NCBI GenBank assembly: GCA_016617855.1 | Contig: JAECUM010092839.1 | Location: forward strand, 124,001-188,000 | Reading direction: 5' to 3' | From: Megalonaias nervosa | Taxonomy: Eukaryota; Mollusca; Bivalvia; Unionida; Unionidae | DNA length: 64,000 nucleotides | Shown here: positions 58,110 to 64,000 of the stretch, piece after piece | Position numbering within the stretch: the stretch's first letter is position 1 | Layout of the letters: every line of letters starts with the position of its first letter | Translations under genes and position numbers: made by a program | Notes under the pieces: generated by a model | Database searches by the model: none | What the model saw: only the letters and a program-made list of their open reading frames with translations | Told to the model about the DNA's origin: nothing

Positions 58110-59450
58110 GCATAGCTTGTCCTCGCCGGCTTTCAGACCATTGATCAGAGCATGTTGTCAGCTGGACCTGACTAGAGCAAGCTCTTCCCAGGTGTTGACG
58201 TCAGCGTCAAGGGCTTTCATGTCACACTTGCAGACATCCTTGAAGCGAAGATGTCGCCATCTGATCGATCTTTTGCCAGAGGCAAGCTTCGAACAAAGAA
58301 GGTCTTTGGGGATCCATCCGTCAACCATCCGACGTACATGGCCCAGCCATCTGATGCGACGTTAGCAGAGGAGTGTGACCATGCTAGGAATCTTGCCACG
58401 TTCAAGCACCTTGTTGTTTGTCACTCAATCACTCCAGGTGATCTCGAGTATGCGTCGGAAGCATCGCATGTGAAAGGCACTCAGTCTTTTCTCCTGTGAG
58501 GCATACATGGTCCAGGTCTCAATGGCATACAGGAGAGTGCTTAGCACACATGCACGGTACATGGAGATCTTAGTGTTCAGGGTCAGCATGCTGTTGTTCC
58601 ACACTCTCTGTGACAACCTGGAGAGAGTTGTTGATGCCTTTCCAATCCACTTGTTGAGATCAGCATCGAGCAAGAGGTTGTTGGTGATGGTAGAGCCAAG
58701 GTACGTGAACTGACTGACTACCTCTACCTCATAGTTGTTGATAATGATGCTGGGGGGATCCACATCCTGAGCCATCACGTTGGTTTTCTTTAGGCTGATG
58801 GTCAACCTGAACTCATCGCATGCTTTAGCAAAGTGGTCCATCAGGTGCTGTAGCTCAGCTTCTGTGTGAGTGGCTAGAGCAAAATCGTTTGCAAAGAACA
58901 TATCCCTGATGGTTGCTTCTCACACTTTGCTCTTTGCCTTTAGTCGTGCCAGGTTGAACAGTCTGCCATCTGATCGCATGTACAGGTAGATCCCTTCTGT
59001 GGACATCCCAAAGGTGTACTTGAGCAGGACAGCAAAGAAGATGCCAAAGAGCGTTGGGGCAAGGATGCAGCCTTGTTTCACTCCACTGCAGATGTCGAAG
59101 GGGTTGGACGTTGAGCCATCATATTGCACTGTGCCTTTCATGTTGTCGTAGAAGGACTGGACCATGCTTAGCAGCTTTGGAGGGCATCCAATCTTCACCA
59201 GGGTTGTGAAGAGTCCATCTCTGCTGACCAGATCGAATCGAATGCCTTGATGAGGTCTATAAAGGCCCGGAAGAGGGGTAGGTGTTTTTCTCTGCACTTC
59301 TCCTGCAGTTGCCTGATGGAGAAGATCATGTCGATTGTGGACCTCTCTGCGTGGAACCTGCACTGCGACTCTGGATACACTCTGTCAGCAAGCGTCTGCA
59401 GTCTGTTCAGGATGACGCGTGTGAAGACTTTACCCAGCTGGATGCTGCTT
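58110..59450 (-). pseudogene. LINE reverse transcriptase, C-terminal half (copy A)
   Basis: Starting from the 5' side, the blocks include ESQCRFHAERSTIDMIFSIR, FDICSGVKQGCILAPTLFG, then FFANDFALATHTEAEL where the catalytic YADD is changed to FAND (first Asp lost). Next come TYLGSTITNN, TLLYAIETWTMY, FHMRCFRRILEITWSD and, after a stop, RIRWLGHVRRM. This is a classical LINE RT plus C-terminal domain. Frameshifts lie near 59200 and 58910. With the catalytic Asp gone it cannot be active. Confidence 0.85.
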
Positions 59451-59590
59451 CTCACACTTTGCTCTTTGCCTTTAGTCGTGCCAGGTTCCTCTGGCTGGGG
59501 AATCTGATTCTTGCATCCAGGTACTCGAGTATGGTATGATGTGAAAGGCACCAGTCTTTTCTCTGTGAGGCTACTTCCATCCCAAAGTGC

Positions 59591-60625
59591 TTACACACAT
59601 GCACGGTACATGGAGATCTTAGTGTTCAGGGTCAGCATGCTGTTGTTCCACACTCTCTGTGACAACCTGGAGAGAGTTGTTGATGCCTTTCCAATCCACT
59701 TGTTGAGCTCAGCATCGAGCAAGAGGTTGTTGGTGATGGTAGAGCCAAGGTACGTGAACTGACTGACTACCTCTACCTCATAGTTGTTGATAATGATGCT
59801 GGGGGGATCCACATCCTGAGCCATCACGTTGGTTGCTGTACACAGTCTCTCAGACTGGTCAGAACTCATCGCATGCGAAGGGGTTGGACGTTGAGCCATC
59901 ATATTGCACTGTGCCTTTCATGTTGTCGTAGAAGGACTGGACCATGCTTAGCAGCTTTGGAGGGCATCCAAGCTGATCAGGTTGACAGGCCCGGAAGAGG
60001 GGTAGGTGAGAGATAGCACTTTCCTGTTCCTGATGGAGAAGATCATGTCGATTGTGGACCTCTCTGCGTGGAACCTGCACTGCGACTCTGGATACACTCT
60101 GTCAGCAAGCGTCTGCAGTCTGTTCAGGATGACGCGTGTGAAGACTTTACCCACGATGCTGAGAAGGCATATGCCCCTGTAGTTGTTGCAGTTGCTTCTG
60201 TTGCCCTTGTTCTTGTACTGGGTTACAATGTTGACATCTCTCATGTCCTGAGGCACTACACCTTTATCCCAGCACTGGCAGGGGAGGTCATGCAGGTGTG
60301 TGAGCAGCACGCTGCAGCTACACTTAATGACTTCTGCTGGGATGCCATCCTTCCCTGGGGCTTTACCTGAGGACAGTTTCTCTAAGACCTTCTTTAGTTC
60401 TGCCACAGTAGGTTTCTCGTCCAGTTCGGCCATAAGAGGGAGGTTTTCAGTGGTGTTGAGGGCATCGTTTGTCACATGGTTCTCTCTGGAGTACAGTTCA
60501 GAGTAGTACTCTACCCAACACTCCATCTGCTTGCCCTTGTCATGGATGGTATCACCTGCGGCAAACTTCAGTGGTGCTGTCACTTTCTTCATGGGACTCA
60601 TTGCTTTCTTTATGCCATCGTACAT
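59591..60625 (-). pseudogene. LINE reverse transcriptase (copy B), with patchwork 3' half
   Basis: The 5' part is well preserved: LSSGKAPGKDGIPAEVIKC, NNYRGICLLSIVGKVFTRVI, RFHAERSTIDMIFSIR. After that the sequence jumps. A roughly 45-base join at 59970-60030 is built from pieces also found at 61317, 59268 and 61349. The fingers/palm segment is missing and a second copy of the C-terminal RT block (59601-59834) follows. The catalytic YADD block is absent from this copy. Confidence 0.75.
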
Positions 60626-60901
60626 GCCTCTGATGTTTCCGATATCTGCTGCTTACTGGATGCTCTGACTGAGCTGAAGCCAGTATTCATTGGCGCACTG
60701 CTGTGCTAACCTCTGCACTTTGCTTCTGGTAGACCTGTATGCCTGTAGTGTCCTCTGGCAGGGGGATTGCTTGTATTCCAGGTGGGCACTACGACGCTTT
60801 TCTATGGCTGGCATGAGTGTGGCAGAGTTAGCCTCAAACCAGTCGTTGTTCTTTGACTACTTCTTACCAAAGATCCATGTGGCTGTGCTGTACACAGTCT
60901 C

Positions 60902-61720
60902 TCAGATGTGATCCCATCTCTCTTTGGCACTGCGGTAGGGAGGTTCTGAATCGTACGCCTTGGAGAGGGCATAAGTGAATTCCTCAGCCTTGTCTGGGCA
61001 TGACGCCTTGCTCACATCAATGCATGGTTTACCCTTTTGCCTAGAGCGGTGGATCTTATTTGGCTGAAGCTTCATTTTGCAGCACACCAGCGAGTGATCA
61101 GTATCACAGTCAGTGCTGTGAAAGGTATGGGTAAGAAGCGCACCCTTCATAGATCATAATGAGAGCTGGTGCCAATCATCTCCAGGTGCTGTAGCTTTGT
61201 CTTAAAATCATAGTCAGTCTACATCTTCCCAATGTCAAGAGTCATCTAGTATGTGACAGATCAATGAGCGAGTCTCTGTTCATCCTGCAGTGGTGCTTAT
61301 TGTGAGAGCGTAAATGCTGATCAGGTTGACAGGCCGATTGTGGTGTGGAGGCGGAGAGATAGCAGTCTTTCGTGTTCCTTGTTGGCATTATCCCCAGCAG
61401 AGAGTTCCTGACAGGTAATCCAACATCATACTCTCTGGCTTCGTTGGCACTCTTTCCTTGCCAGAAGAGCGTGTAGTTCTTTTCTCTGAGGGACCCAGAA
61501 TCTGGCAGCCATGTCTCCTTTAGTGAGGCAATGTCAACCTGGAGTCTTGCAAGTTTGTTGTTGATGACAGAAGTCTTTCAAACATCGCTGATTGCCTGGA
61601 GGTCATCTGAGAGCCCAGTCAGCATGGTCCGGACATTCCAGGTACCTAGCTTTAGGATTGGAGGTTTCCTTGTTGGTTTCCATTGTTGTTTCTTGGTGCA
61701 GTAGTCGCAGTCCGCTTGTC
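60902..61720 (-). pseudogene. LINE EEP (AP-type) endonuclease domain, broken
   Basis: Read on the minus strand in two or three frames: a start resembling WNVRTMLTGLSDDLQAISD near 61630, then KLARLQVDIASLKETWLPDS, REKNYTLFWQGKSANEAREY, and at the end HTFHSTDCDTDHSLVCCK (the Ser/Asp-His box) at 61090-61130. It nicks target DNA for target-primed reverse transcription. A stretch around 61160-61280 is disrupted. Confidence 0.75.
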
Positions 61721-62520
61721 AGGCACTCACGTACATTAAACCCTACACACCCAGCAAGGCAGGTGAACTGTGGCAGGATGGCACCTTATTGGCTGGGGGT
61801 TGCTCAGCTTGAGGCAGGAGGTAGCTGTCCAGTGAGACCTGTTGATCTCTGCCACCATCAGAAGCAACCCCTGGCATCTGACTCTATGCCAATCTAGCAG
61901 TGACTTATAACCGGTAAACTGTTGCTTCCCATGTTGTGTTGATGCTGTGAGGCGAAGCTGAAGTGTCCTCTCTAGGGCGCAAGCCTGGGCAGAGTGATAT
62001 GGAGAATCAGCTGTTGCCCATGCAGCTGATTCCCCCTCTCCATGCAGCTGATGGATCCAAGGGAAAGGACAGGCCGATATGTCATGGCACCAGCGAAGTC
62101 GCAGGAGTTGCCGAGATGACACTAAAAGCAATGCCAAGTTGCCTTAGGGACTCTGTCTCAAGATTTTCTGTTGTGGTTTACTCCCTTAGCCTTTCCCATG
62201 AGAGGGTATAGTCGCAAGGCAGCAGAGGTTTGAAGTCGGAGTTTACCTTCTCCTAGATGGGCGACCACCCAAGCTTAACGAGCCCCATCTGCCCGAAGCG
62301 TCTGGTTTTGAGGTGCCAGAAACTCGCCTGTCATCCCTTCTCCAGTCAGTTTAAACAGGTTCCGCTGGGCTTAGTAGTTAAGCCACTCATGAAGGCCTGG
62401 AGCTGGATTTGGTTGTCAGAGGCGCTCTCAGGCGCAAGCCATAGGGGGATTTCCAAGGGAAATGGGTGCTTATCTCCCACATCCGCCCCCGGTGATAACA
62501 ACCCTTGGAACCTAACTTTA

Positions 62521-62858
62521 GACTAATATTGTCAAAACAGCATCACAACTTTTAAGGGTTTGAAAAATCTTTTATTTTACTTTGAGAAACCATTAAACTT
62601 GATGAAGAGTTCCACTTCTTCTGTACTTTTGCAAGCTAAGGTTTTAAGCACACCTGGCTAAACCAAGTCTGGACTGTTTGTATTGCCTCATATTTGATTT
62701 CAGGCATCTGTTTTGTGTCACATTTCATTGTCTATCAAAATTTGTTATTTTTAACTAGTGATGTTATCTTATACTGCCCTCATGATGTATTTCTGCTGTT
62801 TTTTTCATAACAATAATATCAACAAAGAAAATATAGATCAGCAGTATCACATAGATTT
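62521..62858. other. flanking AT-rich DNA
   Basis: No gene or repeat recognised between the LINE 5' end and the MITE. Confidence 0.4.
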
Positions 62859-63177
62859 GAGATATCTCTAGTCTGATTAAAATCATATAGTCCTACGTCG
62901 AGATCTGATGGACATCAATGACAGATCATGTTCTGTTCATCCTGCAGTTCACCAATCAAATCACAACTTTCAAAGTTTTTAAAGTGACATACGTGATTTG
63001 GAACATATCATTACTATTGATAGCTCTCCCTAACATGATTTGGTAATGCTTTATCTGATGGGCTACTGAAAATAAATGGACTGGAAATTCCAACATGTCA
63101 CCAGATAATGACATTTTTTTTGTCTGTCAGATCTCTGTGTAGGACTGCAGAGATCTGATTTTAATCAGAGATATCTC
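62859..63177. mobile_element. MITE with about 57-bp imperfect terminal inverted repeats
   Basis: GAGATATCTCTAGTCTGATTAAAATCA...AGTCCTAC...GAGATCTGAT at 62859 is mirrored by the complement of 63121-63177, with small gaps. Total length about 319 bases, no coding capacity. Confidence 0.75.
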
Positions 63178-63529
63178 CCTCAGGGCCCATGTAAATCCAT
63201 TTCCAAGTCACTGCAATACAGAACACTAACATAAAGTAGCATTCTTACAGTGTTTCCCAACCCCCTGGTCTCAACCCAAATCAGGGTCGAGAGGATATTG
63301 TGGAGAGTCACCAGGATTTCTTTTTTTTTCTTTTTTTTCTTCTTATTATTAATGTCATCCATGTGAGTGATGTCAGGACCACTCAGTGCTGTTTTATGTT
63401 CAGCTATAAATGTGGAAAGGGAATAATAATGACTTTATTTAAAGAAGAAACACATTTGGCCAACAGACTAATCTTCCATGAGGCCTTCTGCAATGACATT
63501 TGTACAAATATATATTTATATAATGCACA
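63178..63529. other. non-coding DNA
   Basis: CAGTGTTTCCCAACC at 63249 resembles a hAT terminus; the same word occurs at 18327. A T-rich tract lies near 63320. No gene supported. Confidence 0.35.
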
Positions 63530-63656
63530 ATTTTTACAAGATGAGGCAGCTTCTGGTAATATTTTTGTAAGTGTTTTATATGACTTGGCCAGAGTTTGAA
63601 CCTGCAACCTTTCTTATCCGAGGCAGACACTCTATCCACTGAGGCTTCTGGAGCAA
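63530..63656 (-). mobile_element. SINE head on the minus strand, same family as 36645
   Basis: On the minus strand: CCTCAGTGGATAGAGTGTC (A box), GGTTGCAGGTTCAAACTCTGG (B box), then CCAAGTCATA as in the other copies. The body is lost after about 50 more bases. Confidence 0.65.
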
Positions 63657-63689
63657 GTACTGAAGTAAACAAAATCATACAAATGATTG

Positions 63690-64000
63690 TTTCTGTAGAT
63701 GTTGACTAAGAAGCTTATTGAAAGCTAGGCATAAGTCAGCTGACTTTATATAAAGTGGTATGGAATTCCATAGTTTGGCACATGGCATTACTGCTTTCTG
63801 TTCATCTCACCTTGTTAGACAAATAGAAAATCTGTCAGGCCTTTGTTTAGTTCTGCAGTTACATGTCGGTCAGTTTCTCTTTTATTTTTGATGGTGGCAT
63901 CATACACTCTTGTTGGTGTATGCCTCTGGGTAATCGGAACACCTTGAAGTTTGTAACAAAAGGAAGTCTGAGTATTATATTTCAAAACAAAGTATTGTAT
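63690..64000 (-). pseudogene. 3' end of a LINE of the CR1/L2 type (weak)
   Basis: A minus-strand frame reads MPCAKLWNSIPLYIKSADLC, similar to the WNSLP...IK box at the C-terminal end of many LINE ORF2 proteins. A YNYKLQ-like block may lie upstream near 63950. It is short and diverged and runs off the window. Confidence 0.45.

Larger units (their letters stand above)
58096..62520 (-). mobile_element. non-LTR retrotransposon (EEP endonuclease + RT), scrambled
   Basis: The minus strand carries, 5' to 3', a GC-rich leader (about 62520-61740), EEP endonuclease, linker, reverse transcriptase and C-terminal domain. The GC content is far above the Polinton and host flanks. Large blocks occur twice in the same direction: 58549-58792 with 59601-59834, 59094-59190 with 59875-59970, and 59316-59437 with 60033-60152. 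The locus is therefore a composite of two overlapping copies or a rearranged one. No poly-A or target duplication was identified; its 3' end abuts the Polinton. Confidence 0.85.

Noticed and set aside
58099..60911. Several plus-strand open frames of 60-100 codons in the LINE
   Set aside because: Antisense shadows of the GC-rich LINE coding strand.

Overview
The window looks like nuclear DNA of a lophotrochozoan animal, most likely a bivalve mollusc. It is AT-rich and intron-dominated, with isolated exons bounded by GT-AG sites, tRNA-headed SINEs of a type I associate with bivalves (with CA-repeat tails), many pogo-like DNA transposons, decayed LINEs and long low-copy tandem arrays. Three host exons are supported: a first coding exon on the minus strand (1283-1464), one MSH2 exon on the plus strand (11882-12005), and a 5' exon with a start codon on the plus strand (34369-34507). 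Almost everything else between 1 and 42 kb is intron, intergenic DNA or repeats.

The main feature is a decayed Polinton/Maverick (endogenous adintovirus-like DNA virus) at about 42.3-58.1 kb. From left to right it carries: an unknown ORF; protein-primed PolB; an intact HNH endonuclease on the plus strand; two small ORFs; a retroviral-type integrase with a chromodomain; a phospholipase-A2-like domain in the frame that feeds into the integrase; a DUF5679-like zinc ribbon; an adenain-like protease; two small glycine-rich, hydrophobic or basic virion-type proteins; the major capsid protein; a small protein; the penton-type minor capsid protein; a long charged coiled-coil protein; and an A32/FtsK-type packaging ATPase. 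A plus-strand module then encodes a phage-fibre-like repeat protein with a discoidin-like C-terminus and two to three small ORFs. The right end is cut off by a LINE and no terminal inverted repeats were identified. Most core genes carry frameshifts and stops. The HNH gene and three small ORFs are open, and the fibre has only two stop codons.

From 58.1 to 62.5 kb a minus-strand non-LTR retrotransposon (EEP endonuclease plus reverse transcriptase) adjoins the viral element. It is internally scrambled, with blocks of its own sequence duplicated. The last 1.5 kb holds a MITE, a SINE head and the 3' end of another LINE.

Functionally, the minus-strand viral block groups virion structure and maturation genes (capsid, penton, protease, ATPase) with integration and replication genes. 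The two plus-strand modules (HNH plus a small ORF; fibre plus small ORFs) look like accessory cassettes. All family assignments come from reading motifs by eye; no database search was run.
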